Shown: positions 1-9,442 of the stretch, one piece after another
Layout of the letters: every line of letters starts with the position of its first letter
Numbering within the stretch: the stretch's first letter is position 1
Assembly: GCA_964632005.1 (NCBI GenBank)
Contig: CAZWAP010000008.1
Coordinates: 22,745-86,744 of the forward strand
Reading direction: 5' to 3'
DNA length: 64,000 nt
DNA from: CAZWAP01 sp964632005
GTDB taxonomy: Bacteria; Planctomycetota; Phycisphaerae; Sedimentisphaerales; Anaerobacaceae
Notes under the pieces: generated by a model
What the model was told of the DNA's origin: nothing
The model's database searches: none
The model's input: only the letters and a program-made list of their open reading frames with translations
Made by a program: the position numbers and the translations under genes

Positions 1-606
1 GACGGCGAAAGGGCCGCCTTCATCGGCGCAATGCACAACTTCTCAGCTCCGGTGGCCGCCGAGGTGGTCCGCTGCCTCGGGCCCTTGAACTTCGAACACC
101 TGCTCGACGTCGGCGGCGCCTCCGGAACCTGGACCATCGAATTCTTAAAGGCCGTCCCGAATGCTGCAGCAACGCTGTTCGATCTGCCGGAGGTTATCCC
201 GATGGCACAGCAGCGGATCAGCCAGGCCGGCCTGGCCGAACGAGTCACGCTCGTCGCGGGCGACTTCTACACGGACGCGCTGCCCGCCGGCGCGGATTTG
301 GCTTTTCTCGGTGCAATCGCACATCAGAATTCCCGCCCTCAGAACCGCGAGCTGTTCTCAAAGGTCCACGCCGCTCTTAGAGACGGCGGACTGATAGTCA
401 TACGCGATGTTGTGATGGACAGCACGCACACTTCTCCACCGGCCGGGGCGCTGTTCGCGGTTAATATGCTCGTTGGTACTGCCGAAGGCGGGACTTACTC
501 CTTCGAGGAATACAGCGATGACCTTGAGAAGTGCGGCTTTACCGATGTTACTCTCGTCCGCCGCGACGAATTTATGAATTCGCTCATCCGTGCGAAAAAG
601 AGATAG
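1..606 (+). CDS. O-methyltransferase, Methyltransf_2 type (5' end cut by window)
   Basis: The reading frame is open from base 1, so the true start lies outside the window and 201 residues are visible. The part seen is the SAM-binding Rossmann domain: a glycine-rich motif I (DVGGASGTW), an acidic second strand (FDLPEVI), GDFYTDALP, and a late strand LRDGGLIVIRDVV. This arrangement is typical of plant/bacterial-type O-methyltransferases (hydroxyneurosporene or acetylserotonin methyltransferase family), in which the missing N-terminal part is usually a winged-helix dimerisation domain. The histidine expected as catalytic base near the end of the domain is probably in AIAHQN. The substrate cannot be told. 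The downstream sulfatase gene converges on it. Confidence 0.8.
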   Translation, partial: DGERAAFIGAMHNFSAPVAAEVVRCLGPLNFEHLLDVGGASGTWTIEFLKAVPNAAATLFDLPEVIPMAQQRISQAGLAERVTLVAGDFYTDALPAGADLAFLGAIAHQNSRPQNRELFSKVHAALRDGGLIVIRDVVMDSTHTSPPAGALFAVNMLVGTAEGGTYSFEEYSDDLEKCGFTDVTLVRRDEFMNSLIRAKKR

Positions 607-676
607 GGCCCTCGCCCTCCGGTTTGCCGCTGGGCCGACAGCGCGCCCGCATCGCTGGTGCCCGCGTGCTGTGCTG

Positions 677-2290
677 CTACGAGGCCGGCGGCTTGACCGG
701 CCAGGGCCTTACACCGCAGCGACTCGCCCAGGCCCGATAGAGCTTGCTGAGCTGCTCGACCTTCTCCGGGTATTTCGCCGACAGGTCGTTTAGCTCCGTG
801 CGGTCTGCTTCCATCTCGTAAAGCTCCCAGCCGCGGGGATACCTGGAGACAAGCTTCCACTTGCCCGCGCGAACGGCCCGGTTGCCCTCGTGTTCCCAGT
901 ACAGTACGTCGTGCCCCCGGCGGCGGCCGCCTTTGAAAATCGGCAGCAGGCTCTTTCCTTCGAGTGGCTTGATCGGCCGACCTTTATATCGCTTGGGGTA
1001 ATCCACACCGGCCGCATCGAGGCAGGTTGCCATAATATCGATGATGTGCCCGACCTGGTGGGTCAGTGCGCCGCGTTTCTTGATGACGGCCGGCCAGTAC
1101 GCAATCAGGGGCGTAGCGATGCCTCCCTCGTGCACCCAGTGTTTGTAGCGCCTGAACGGGGTGTTGCTCGCGTTCGCCCAGGATAACCCATAGCTCATAT
1201 AGGAATCGACACCGCCCGGCGGAAGGCCGTTGTTACGCCTGTCGAACCCTCTCGGTCCCCCCTCTGCGCAACCGCCGTTGTCGGAGAGAAACAGGACCAG
1301 CGTATTTTCCTCTGCGCCGATTTCCCTGATTTTATCAAGCACCTGCCCTATTCCGTAGTCCATCCGCTCGATCTGGGCGGCATAGACGGCCATCTTGAGG
1401 TCCATCAGCTCCTTGTTCTTCTCTTGCTCCCAGGGCCAGGTCTCCGGGTCCCGGGGTGTCAGGGGCCATTCGGGTTTCACGATGCCCATTTCTATCATCC
1501 TGCGGTGCCGTTCGGCCCGCAACCTGTCCCAGCCCCCAAGATACCTTCCCTTGTACTTGGCGATATCCTCGGGCCAGGCGTGCAGGGGCCAGTGCGGGGC
1601 CGTGTAGGCCAGGTACAGGAAGAACGGCTCCGGGCCCCGGCCGTATCTGTCGATGAACTCGACCGCGTTACGGCTGAACGCATCGGTTAAATAGAACCCC
1701 TCTTTGGGTGGTGTGTATGGCCTGTCATCCACGGCCATTACCCGCCGCACACCCTTGGACTTTGCCTTTGTCGGGTCGAAGTAATTGGCCCCGCCGCTTA
1801 TCAGGCCGAAGTACTTGTCGAAGCCTCTGTCGGTCGGCCAGTGCGGCCGCTTCTCGCCCACGTGCCATTTGCCCGCCATAAGCGTGCGGTAGCCCACCAG
1901 CTTGAGGGCTTCGGCGATTGTTACGCACTGGTCATTGAGATAGCCCTGGTAGGCCGGCCAGCCCTTGTTACCCACCATATGCCCGATACCGGCCTGGTGC
2001 GGGTACAGCCCCGTCAGCAGTGACGCCCGCGTCGGGCAGCATCGGGCGGCGTTGTAAAACTGCGTAAATCGCAGGCCGCGCGCCGCCAGACCGTCCAGGT
2101 TCGGGGTGTGGATTTCGCCGCCGTAGCAGCCTATGTCGGAAAAACCCATATCGTCGGCCATGATCAGGACGATGTTCGGCCGCTTGACGCTCGTGCCGAG
2201 CGCTCTGCCCCGGTTCGACAGCACAAAAGCGCCGGCACCCAGCACCGCACTTCTCTTTAGAAATTCCCGCCGACTTATTTTCCCGTCCAT
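677..2290 (-). CDS. Tat-exported sulfatase (arylsulfatase A-like)
   Basis: Hydrolyses sulfate esters, probably on polysaccharide fragments outside the cytoplasm. The 537-residue protein starts with a twin-arginine signal (SRREFLKRSAVLGAGAFVL). It has the metal-binding start of the sulfatase fold (IVLIMADDMGF), the formylglycine site CCPTRASLLTG near residue 85, whose second Cys is the one converted, and the metal motif FLSDNGG near residue 335. The start has an AGGT sequence 6 bases upstream. It is the last gene of the minus-strand series GH2, sulfatase, xylB, xylA, sulfatase, which suggests desulfation of a xylose-containing glycan. An anaerobic-type or FGE-type maturase is needed but is not identified in this window. 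Substrate position is unknown. Confidence 0.93.
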   Translation of the reverse strand: MDGKISRREFLKRSAVLGAGAFVLSNRGRALGTSVKRPNIVLIMADDMGFSDIGCYGGEIHTPNLDGLAARGLRFTQFYNAARCCPTRASLLTGLYPHQAGIGHMVGNKGWPAYQGYLNDQCVTIAEALKLVGYRTLMAGKWHVGEKRPHWPTDRGFDKYFGLISGGANYFDPTKAKSKGVRRVMAVDDRPYTPPKEGFYLTDAFSRNAVEFIDRYGRGPEPFFLYLAYTAPHWPLHAWPEDIAKYKGRYLGGWDRLRAERHRRMIEMGIVKPEWPLTPRDPETWPWEQEKNKELMDLKMAVYAAQIERMDYGIGQVLDKIREIGAEENTLVLFLSDNGGCAEGGPRGFDRRNNGLPPGGVDSYMSYGLSWANASNTPFRRYKHWVHEGGIATPLIAYWPAVIKKRGALTHQVGHIIDIMATCLDAAGVDYPKRYKGRPIKPLEGKSLLPIFKGGRRRGHDVLYWEHEGNRAVRAGKWKLVSRYPRGWELYEMEADRTELNDLSAKYPEKVEQLSKLYRAWASRCGVRPWPVKPPAS

Positions 2291-2386
2291 AACGTACCTG
2301 CGTGACTTGTCCCCGGTCGTTACTTCGGTTTACACCGGACCAATACCGCCACACTCAAGCATCCGATCCAAGGCCCTGGGGCCCGG

Positions 2387-3517
2387 CTATGAATACATCT
2401 GGTCGAAGTAGTTCTGGGCGGCCGCTACTGCGTGTCGCATAATGTCCTCGGCCTTGGCGGTTTCACGCTTGCCCAGCAGCTCCATAAGGGCCGCCGTGTC
2501 GAGCTCGGCGGCGGCCTTGTCGCAGGCCTCCCAGCTCAGTACGCTGCGGACTACTCTGTCAATGCCCTGCTCGGCGTTGTCGTAGGCGCGAGTCTGCATA
2601 TCGTGGCCCTTCCAGCGAGCATAGCCGGCCTGCTGGATAAGCCCTGCAATCGCAACGTTCATACCGTTTACCCGCGCACCGTGGTCGATGTCGTACTTGC
2701 CGGGGCCACCCAGGATGATCCCGTCGTTGTAGCCCTGGCTGTTCAGGTGCATATGCACCATCATATCGTTGTCGAGCTCCTCCACGGTGTCGTAAACATG
2801 GTCGAGCCCGATCATCTCGGAATGGCCGAACTCCTTGTTGACGCCCTTTTTCTGGCGCGCAACGCCGAACTCCTCCTCCAGCCTCCGCCAGAACAAAAGT
2901 GCACTGGCAACGGTCGGAATCAGCATCGCCGGGTGACCCTCGTTGGGCTTCGGCTCGAAACAGATGTACAGACTGCCGCCCTTTTTCGCCTCGTACTTGC
3001 AGAGCTTTGCGATGCTCTCTTTGAGGTTCTGATACATCTGCCTGATTGCTACCGTGGCGATGTCGTAGCCGAACGAGCCGTTCCAGATGACAAATGCCGG
3101 GGCCTTGGCCGCGTCGGGGTGCCAGGCCTTCTTCAGGGGCCCGTAAGCAACCTCGACCGCTCCTACCCCCAGCTCCTCGGCTGCCTTTCTCTCGTCGGCA
3201 TCAAGCGAGGCGACCCCCCCGTAAGCGAAGTGGCTGTGCGCACCGGGAGTGATCATCGCCAGATACAGCCCGGCCTCCACCAGGGCATCGGCCACGGCAG
3301 GGGCGCTCTTGTCGTCCACTTCGGCATCGTAGTGCATTTCGATTCCCAACTCGATGTTGCCGGGCAGCCGCGGTTTGATCTTCTCGGCCACCAACTTGAT
3401 CATTTCTACCGTACCAAACTCGCCGCCCCACTCCGGCCGCATGTCACCGGGTACGAATCCACCCTTGCCTGGATTAAACGTCCATCTGCATATACTGTGC
3501 AACGTCTTCTCTGCCAT
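2387..3517 (-). CDS. xylA: Xylose isomerase
   Basis: TIM-barrel isomerase converting D-xylose to D-xylulose in the cytoplasm. At 376 residues it is the shorter type of xylose isomerase. The metal-site signature is present as CFEPKPNEGHP (the family has FEPKPxEP), followed by HSEMIGLDH and DIDHGARVNG, which supply the second carboxylate set. An AAGGAG sequence sits 8 bases before the ATG. The gene follows xylB by 73 bases on the same strand, giving the classic xylose-to-xylulose-5-phosphate pair, but in the order kinase then isomerase. Some divergence from textbook enzymes (EG instead of EP in the signature) leaves room for another aldose as substrate, although xylB next door supports xylose. 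Confidence 0.88.
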   Translation of the reverse strand: MAEKTLHSICRWTFNPGKGGFVPGDMRPEWGGEFGTVEMIKLVAEKIKPRLPGNIELGIEMHYDAEVDDKSAPAVADALVEAGLYLAMITPGAHSHFAYGGVASLDADERKAAEELGVGAVEVAYGPLKKAWHPDAAKAPAFVIWNGSFGYDIATVAIRQMYQNLKESIAKLCKYEAKKGGSLYICFEPKPNEGHPAMLIPTVASALLFWRRLEEEFGVARQKKGVNKEFGHSEMIGLDHVYDTVEELDNDMMVHMHLNSQGYNDGIILGGPGKYDIDHGARVNGMNVAIAGLIQQAGYARWKGHDMQTRAYDNAEQGIDRVVRSVLSWEACDKAAAELDTAALMELLGKRETAKAEDIMRHAVAAAQNYFDQMYS

Positions 3518-3590
3518 TTGAGCTACTCCTTATCTTGCTGGTCGCGACAATTCGATTTCACTGTGGCGTTTTTCGTTGCCGCCTCGGACG

Positions 3591-5084
3591 CTACGATCGC
3601 ATCTGACGCTCAAGCACCGCTCGCCAGGCATTATATGCCCGACGGTATGGTTCTTCCAGTTTCTCGTTGGGCCCGACCGTCCTGACGGGCTCTAAGCCGA
3701 CAAAGGCCTCCTCGGGGTCTTTGTAGATTCCAGCCCCGATGCCCGCACCGCGGGCGGCGCCCTGAGAGCCGTCGGTGCTGTATAGCTGCACGCTTGCGCC
3801 CGTAACCGTGGCAAAGGCCTCGGCGAAGAGCGGGCTGAGGAACATATTGGCATTGCCGGCCTTGACGGCCTTTAGATCAATACCCATATCCCGCATTATC
3901 CCCACGCCGTAATTGAGCGCAAAGACAATGCCTTCCTGGGCGGCACGCAGAAAATGGGGCCTTTTGTGAACGTTGAAATTCCAGCCATGAACCGATGCGC
4001 CGATATTCCTGTTTTCCAGGGTCCTCTCGGCCCCGTTGCCGTAGGGCAGTATCACCAGGCCCTCGCAGCCGACGCCTACACGCTCGGCCAGCTCGTTCAT
4101 CTGCGGGTAGTCCAGGCCCACGCCGACAAAGTTGTGCTTGAGCCAGCTGTTCAAAATCCCCGTCCCGTTGACGCACAACAGCACCCCGTAGCGCCGCTTC
4201 TGCCTGGAGTGGTTGACGTGCACAAACACGTTCACCCGCGACTTCGGGTCATGGTTCTTCTTGTCGCTTACCCCGTAAACAACGCCGGAGGTCCCCGCGG
4301 TAACGGCGATCTCGCCCGGCTCCAAGACGCCAAGAGACAGGGCGTTGTTCGGCTGGTCGCCGGCCCGGTAGCTCACCTTCACGCCCGGTGTAAGACCGAG
4401 TTCCCCGGCCGCGGCCTTCGTCAGTTCGCCCTGGACCGAAAAGGTCGGTACGGTCTCGGCTATGAGATCTCTGGAGATGCCGTAGTTGGCCAGCACGAAA
4501 TCCGCCAATTCGTCGCTTTCAAAATCCCACATTATCCCCTCCGAAAGACCGGACGGCGTGGTCTTTATCTCACCGGTCATCCTCATCGCAACGTAATCGC
4601 CCGGCAGCATAATCTTGTGAATCTTCGCGTACGACTCCGGCTCATTATCCTTGACCCATTTCAGCTTAGAGGCGGTAAAATTGCCCGGCAGGTTGAGCAG
4701 CCTCTTGAGACATTTCTCGGGGCCGATCTCTTCGGCCGCCCGTTCCCCTATTCCGACGGCTCTACTGTCGCACCAGATAATCGAGGGCCGAAGCACCTGC
4801 CTGTTCTTATCCACGACAACCAGACCGTGCATCTGGTACGATATCCCGATGGCCGCAACATCGCGGGCATCAAAATCAGCCTTGGCCCTGATCTTTTCAG
4901 TGGCCTTGACTACGTGCTCCCACCAGGTCTCGGGGTGCTGCTCGGCCCAGCCTATCTGAGGCGCGATAATCTCGAGTTCCTTGTCCGGCGAGGCTGCACT
5001 GGCCAGCACTCTGCCCGTCCCGGCATCCATCAGTGTCGCTTTTATCGACGAACTGCCAACGTCGTATCCCAACAAAAGTGCCAT
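3591..5084 (-). CDS. xylB: Xylulokinase (FGGY family)
   Basis: Phosphorylates D-xylulose to D-xylulose 5-phosphate with ATP. The protein begins MALLLGYDVGSSSIKATL, the N-terminal ATP-binding strand pair of the FGGY/actin fold, and carries the AEQHPETWW motif near residue 50 that is typical of xylulokinases. The FGGY C-terminal half includes the TAGTSGVVYGVSD adenosine/phosphate loop and GSQGAARGAG near the end. Of two possible starts I use the one at 5084, because AAGGAAAGG lies just upstream; an in-frame ATG 33 bases earlier would add a poorly conserved extension. The 497-residue length is normal. A near-consensus sigma70 promoter lies about 116 bases upstream. Confidence 0.93.
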   Translation of the reverse strand: MALLLGYDVGSSSIKATLMDAGTGRVLASAASPDKELEIIAPQIGWAEQHPETWWEHVVKATEKIRAKADFDARDVAAIGISYQMHGLVVVDKNRQVLRPSIIWCDSRAVGIGERAAEEIGPEKCLKRLLNLPGNFTASKLKWVKDNEPESYAKIHKIMLPGDYVAMRMTGEIKTTPSGLSEGIMWDFESDELADFVLANYGISRDLIAETVPTFSVQGELTKAAAGELGLTPGVKVSYRAGDQPNNALSLGVLEPGEIAVTAGTSGVVYGVSDKKNHDPKSRVNVFVHVNHSRQKRRYGVLLCVNGTGILNSWLKHNFVGVGLDYPQMNELAERVGVGCEGLVILPYGNGAERTLENRNIGASVHGWNFNVHKRPHFLRAAQEGIVFALNYGVGIMRDMGIDLKAVKAGNANMFLSPLFAEAFATVTGASVQLYSTDGSQGAARGAGIGAGIYKDPEEAFVGLEPVRTVGPNEKLEEPYRRAYNAWRAVLERQMRS

Positions 5085-5199
5085 TTGCAGTACCCTTTCC
5101 TTCTCGAAGAACCGCACTATACGTTAAATCAGCCGAAACTTGGACGTTCCCGCCCTGCAGCGATGAGTCATGGGCTGAAACTCGGCCCGGCCGCAGTGT

Positions 5200-5227
5200 A
5201 TAATAGCCTCGCACTACACCCTGTCAA
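5200..5227 (-). promoter_or_regulatory. sigma70-type promoter for xylB-xylA
   Basis: Read on the minus strand: TTGACA (5227-5222), a 16-base spacer, and TATTAT (5205-5200). Shifting one base gives ATTATA with a 17-base spacer. The predicted transcript start is about 110 bases before the xylB ATG. The -35 is a perfect consensus. It implies that xylB-xylA can be transcribed apart from the upstream sulfatase. Confidence 0.65.
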
Positions 5228-5345
5228 GCTGGGCACAGGCCGCACCTACCCCCAATTATCCGATCAGGCCGGTATCTCCAAGCCGCACTTGCCATTGCAG
5301 CTCGGCTCGCCGAGGCAACTGAGAAAAACCACTATCCGGTGATCC

Positions 5346-6728
5346 TCAGCCTCTTGTGCCATCGACGTCCCGCTCCCACGCGGCAAGCTCATCCCGAAGG
5401 GTCTTGACAATGCCCGGCTTTTCGCCCGCCAGGTCATTCTTCTCGCCCAGGTCATCGTCGAGGTTGAACAGCATAATCTTTTCCCCCTGCACCAGCAGCT
5501 TCCAGGGCCCTTTCCGCGCAACTTTCTGCTTGCCGAACCGCCAGAACAGCGTCCGCTTCGGCAGCTTCTTGCCGGCGAAGAGCAAGCCGCTCAGGTCCAC
5601 CCCGTCAAGCTTCAGGCCCGCAGGTAGCTCGGCGCCGGTGATCGACGCCATCGTCGGTAGCAGGTCCATCCCCAGAACCGTCTGGTTACAGAGCGTTCCG
5701 GGCTTTATTCGGCCGGGCCAGTATGCGACGGCCGGCACCCTGTGCCCGCCCTCCCACAGACTCGCCTTGAAGCCGTTCAGCGGGCCGTTTGAGCCTCGCC
5801 TTGTGGCCCCGTTGTCCGAGCAGAAAAAGATGAACGTCCGTCTCTCCAGCCCCAGCCGGCGGACCGTCTCGACGACCCGCCCAATCCCTTCGTCCATCAC
5901 CTCGACCATTTCCTTGTAGGCCCGCTGAATCTCGGGGCCCTCGGTTCTTTTGCCTCGCCTGCCGCCGGGCAGACGCTCGGGCGGATCGTTACGGCCCTGA
6001 TATGGATAGTGCACCGCCTCGTGAGGCACATACAAACAGAAAGGCTCGTCCTTGTGCCGCTCGATAAAATCCACCGCGGCGGCGGTGATGAGGTCGGTAA
6101 CGTAGCCTTCCTCAGGAACCTTCTCCAGATTCTTCCACCAGTCCGCTATGCCCGCCCCGTCGATGTGCGAATGATAATCCACGTTCCCGCTGACGTACCC
6201 GCGGAACTCGTCAAACCCCTGCCTAACCGGGTTGAACTCCACCTTGTAGCCTAAGTGCCACTTGCCGAATATGCCCGTTGCGTAGCCGGCCCGTTTCAGT
6301 ATCTCGGCGAATGTTACCTCGGTCAGTGGCATTCCCGTCTGCCTCAGGGGGCCCTTGGCGGCGATCACCTCCTCGACGCCGCACCTCTGCTGGTAGCGCC
6401 CGGTCAGCAGGGCCGCCCGCGTCGGGCTGCACACCGCCCCGTTCGAGTGGTAATCGGTGAAGCGCATCCCGGCTTTCGCCAGGGCGTCGATGTTCGGCGT
6501 CTTTATCCGAGTGTTGCCGTAGCAGCCCAGATCGCCGTAACCCAGGTCGTCCGCCATTATCAAGATTATGTTGGGCCAATCGTGCTTCTTTCCGGCAGCG
6601 CGCCTCGGATTCCCGCAACCACCGATGAAGGCACCAACCCCGAGTGCCTTGGTGAGACCTAATATACCCCCTAACGACAAAAGGCTATCCCTAACGAAGG
6701 CCCGCCGATTGATCGTGTGCTCTGCCAT
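5346..6728 (-). CDS. Exported sulfatase, probable Tat lipoprotein
   Basis: Second sulfatase of the locus, 460 residues. The N-terminus combines a twin-arginine-like motif (NRRAFVRDSLLSLGG) with a cysteine in FIGGCGN that fits a lipobox, so the enzyme is probably exported folded and lipid-anchored. Catalytic signature: CSPTRAALLTGRYQQR near residue 105, with the Cys as formylglycine precursor. Metal ligands are in IILIMADDLGYGDLG and FFCSDNGATRRGSNGPL. The start has GAAGGGAATAAG upstream. It follows the GH2 gene by 77 bases on the same strand. The two sulfatases are clearly different subfamilies (length, insertion pattern), which suggests two sulfate positions on one substrate or sequential desulfation. 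Confidence 0.92.
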   Translation of the reverse strand: MAEHTINRRAFVRDSLLSLGGILGLTKALGVGAFIGGCGNPRRAAGKKHDWPNIILIMADDLGYGDLGCYGNTRIKTPNIDALAKAGMRFTDYHSNGAVCSPTRAALLTGRYQQRCGVEEVIAAKGPLRQTGMPLTEVTFAEILKRAGYATGIFGKWHLGYKVEFNPVRQGFDEFRGYVSGNVDYHSHIDGAGIADWWKNLEKVPEEGYVTDLITAAAVDFIERHKDEPFCLYVPHEAVHYPYQGRNDPPERLPGGRRGKRTEGPEIQRAYKEMVEVMDEGIGRVVETVRRLGLERRTFIFFCSDNGATRRGSNGPLNGFKASLWEGGHRVPAVAYWPGRIKPGTLCNQTVLGMDLLPTMASITGAELPAGLKLDGVDLSGLLFAGKKLPKRTLFWRFGKQKVARKGPWKLLVQGEKIMLFNLDDDLGEKNDLAGEKPGIVKTLRDELAAWERDVDGTRG

Positions 6729-6805
6729 ATCTTATTCCCTTCGCCACGTTGGTCTCAATAATTGGTTTATTTACCGTGAGTTTGGCGGGATTGATATCCC
6801 TTGTA

Positions 6806-9082
6806 TCACTCGCTATCTTTCACGTCTGTTATGCCGAGGTCGATGTACTGACCGCCGCCGGTCTGTTTGCAGTGGACGGCGATACAGTTTCGGCCGGTCC
6901 TGAGGGCCTTGCTCGCGTCGGCGTCAAGCTCAACCTGGACGTAGCCGGTGGTATAGCCTTTGAGGGAGGCCACGAGCCGGCCGTTGATGTAGACCTCGGC
7001 GTCCTCGTCGTGGTGGATGGCGAGGTGCGGCCGGCCGAGGTCCGTATCCTTCAACTCGAAGCACCGTCGCAGCCAGATCTCAGGGCCCTTCCACTCGGTG
7101 CGGACGACGGAGCCGGGGGTCCCCTTTGTCCCGAAGCCGCCGGTTCCTTCGGCCCAGGCCGAGTCGTCGAAGTCGGGTTTCTCCCAGCCGGCGGCCGGCC
7201 GGCTCGTCGTATAACGCCACTTCTGTCCGAGACGCTGCGAGGTCGGCACAATCGTCCTGATGATAGGCGGCGGCAGGTACAGCCGCCGGGCCGCAGCAGC
7301 GGCTTTTTCAAGGTCCATCTTCACCATAGCCCGGTCGTATGTCATCAGGCCGTTGACCTCGATCTCGACGTCGCTGGTCTGGGTGTATACCGCCGCGGCC
7401 AGCCCGCCGGCGATGAGCGGCCGCAATCGAGCCAGCAGGTTCACGTAGGCCTCGGTCAGCTCTTCGCGGGTCTTGAAACTGCGATACCCCCAGCTCTTCT
7501 TCTCCTGCCAGGTGTGCCCCTTGACCGGCAGCCCCAGCCCGCCGAACTCACCTAAGACCGCCGCCCGCTTGTCCTCGATAGGCGGGGCAGCCGGGCCCGG
7601 ATACTTGTGAATGTCGTGCACGTCGCCGACGACCTTGTCGCTCCAGCCGCTGGCGTTGTCCACCAGCCGTGACGGGTCCATCTCCTTGAGCATTGCCACA
7701 TAGTGCTCGGTCTTGTGCTGTCCCCAGCCCTCGTTGAACGGCACCCACATAATGATGCAAGGATGGTTGCGAAGCGCAGTGACGACCCTTTTGAGCTCCA
7801 GTTCGAACTGTTCCTTGTCGGCATCGGTCTTGTTGTTGCCGCTCGGCATATCCTGCCAGACCATAAGCCCCAGCTTGTCGCACCAGTAATAAAGGCGGTC
7901 CGGCTCGACCTTGACGTGCTTGCGGAGCATATTGCAGCCTAACTTCTTGAGCACCTCGATGTCGTGCTTGAGGGCTTGGTCCGTCGGGGCGGTGTAGAGT
8001 CCGTCCGGCCACCAGCCCTGGTCCAGCGGGCCGAACTGGAAGAGCGGCTCGTTGTTCAAAAACAAGCGGTTGACGCCCGATTCGTCCTTTTTGACCTCGA
8101 TCTTCCGCATGCCGAAATAGCTGCTGACCTCATCGACTGCCGCGCCCTCCTGCGTCAGTGCCACCTTCAGGCCGTACAGGAACGGTGTATCCGGCGACCA
8201 CAACTTCGCATCGGGGATCTTGATCTTGATAGCCGACCATAGAAGGCCTCTGCCGAGTGCGACGCGTTTCTTGCCGTCCAGCACCTCCGCTGTGACGGAG
8301 TACTTTTCTGCTTGGTGCGTCTCCCGACTAACGCCGCGGGGATACACCCTTAAGACAAGCTGCTCTGCGTCGACATCCGGGGTCAGCTCGATTTTTTCAA
8401 TCGAGCTCTCCGGCACCGGTTCGAGCCAGACACTCTGCCAGATGCCCGTAACCGCCGTGTACCATATCCCGCGAGGCTTGAGCACCTGTTTGCCGCGGGG
8501 CTGTGAGCCGGCATCGGTCGGGTCCCAGACTGAAAGCACGATCTCTTGCTCGCCACCGTCTCTTAGCGCATCGGTGATCTCGAAGGTAAACGGATCGTAT
8601 CCTCCACGATGACTGCCGAGCCTTTTCCCATTGACCCAGGCGGTGGCATCCCAGTCGACCGCCTCAAAGTGCAGCAGCACACGCTTGTCTTTCCATTTGC
8701 CGGGTATCTTGAATGTCCGGCGGTACCAGAGGCGGTTGTCTGGCCCGACCGCCTTCATCACGCCTGACAGGGCCGACTCGACCGGAAACGGCACCAGGAT
8801 CTCGCCGTCAAACTTTGCTGGTTGCACCTGGTCTTTCGGCACAATCGCGTACTCCCATAGTCCGTTGAGGTTCATCCATTCCTTGCGGACCATCTGCGGC
8901 CGCGGATACTCCGGCAGGGCCTTTCTCGGCGAAACCTGCTTGGCCCATCGTGTCATAAGAGGGCCGGCGGCTGGCCGATAGCGCCCACGCGCCGCGCAAG
9001 AGCCGCATAAAGCCACGCACGAAAAAACTGACACCAGCCCCATCGTCGATAACAGCTTGATCCCTTTATCCTTGAGCTTCAT
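6806..9082 (-). CDS. Glycoside hydrolase family 2 (beta-galactosidase/glucuronidase-like), exported
   Basis: Retaining exo-glycosidase of 758 residues. Signal peptide at residues 1-35 (hydrophobic LLSTMGLVSVFSCVALC). Domains in order: GH2 sugar-binding jelly roll (about 50-230, with WYRRTFKIP and LHFEAVDWDATAWVNG), immunoglobulin-like domain, then the TIM barrel with the acid/base Glu in WVPFNEGWGQ and a nucleophile Glu in AVLGEFGG. The last 130 residues add another jelly-roll module (WRYTT to YIDLGI) resembling carbohydrate-binding domains. The start at 9082 is preferred over one 15 bases earlier because GGGAGG lies 7-8 bases before it. The exact sugar cannot be read from sequence; the neighbours suggest a sulfated, xylose-containing polymer. 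Confidence 0.9.
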   Translation of the reverse strand: MKLKDKGIKLLSTMGLVSVFSCVALCGSCAARGRYRPAAGPLMTRWAKQVSPRKALPEYPRPQMVRKEWMNLNGLWEYAIVPKDQVQPAKFDGEILVPFPVESALSGVMKAVGPDNRLWYRRTFKIPGKWKDKRVLLHFEAVDWDATAWVNGKRLGSHRGGYDPFTFEITDALRDGGEQEIVLSVWDPTDAGSQPRGKQVLKPRGIWYTAVTGIWQSVWLEPVPESSIEKIELTPDVDAEQLVLRVYPRGVSRETHQAEKYSVTAEVLDGKKRVALGRGLLWSAIKIKIPDAKLWSPDTPFLYGLKVALTQEGAAVDEVSSYFGMRKIEVKKDESGVNRLFLNNEPLFQFGPLDQGWWPDGLYTAPTDQALKHDIEVLKKLGCNMLRKHVKVEPDRLYYWCDKLGLMVWQDMPSGNNKTDADKEQFELELKRVVTALRNHPCIIMWVPFNEGWGQHKTEHYVAMLKEMDPSRLVDNASGWSDKVVGDVHDIHKYPGPAAPPIEDKRAAVLGEFGGLGLPVKGHTWQEKKSWGYRSFKTREELTEAYVNLLARLRPLIAGGLAAAVYTQTSDVEIEVNGLMTYDRAMVKMDLEKAAAAARRLYLPPPIIRTIVPTSQRLGQKWRYTTSRPAAGWEKPDFDDSAWAEGTGGFGTKGTPGSVVRTEWKGPEIWLRRCFELKDTDLGRPHLAIHHDEDAEVYINGRLVASLKGYTTGYVQVELDADASKALRTGRNCIAVHCKQTGGGQYIDLGITDVKDSE

Positions 9083-9442
9083 TTCTGCGCCTCCCAAGAA
9101 GTCCCACCTGTCGATTCTAATGATCTTCGGCTGCCGAACCCGGCCGCATCCAGCCGACCGCGACGAACTGTGAATAGCCCGACGTTGACCAATTCGGGCC
9201 GGATCATTCTAATCGCGAAACATCCCTCTTGGAAAGGACAAAATCGACGTACCCGGCAGTCGGGGCCACGGGGTTTTTGGAACCGGCTGCCGGTCGTTTC
9301 GGCCGGGTCACAGCCGGGCGAACTCTCGCACTTCTTGGACAATGGTTTTGATGAATATGATTGTCCTCCGAATCTGTACCGGTGCGAATTGAAGGGTATC
9401 CTGAAAAGTGGAGAGCCCTTGATAAAAGGGTGCTTTTGGTGA
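9083..9442. other. Intergenic region upstream of the GH2 gene
   Basis: No convincing gene on either strand. It holds the 5' region of the GH2 operon (minus) and the lost left border of the IS remnant (plus). The one visible structure is a 7-base inverted repeat, GGACAAT at 9337-9343 and ATTGTCC at 9360-9366, with a 16-base spacer. It might be an operator, but there is no further support. Confidence 0.4.

Noticed and set aside
2432..5342. Long plus-strand frames opposite xylA and xylB (417 and 462 codons)
   Set aside because: Antisense shadows of clear enzymes; composition rich in His/Arg/Leu typical of shadow frames.
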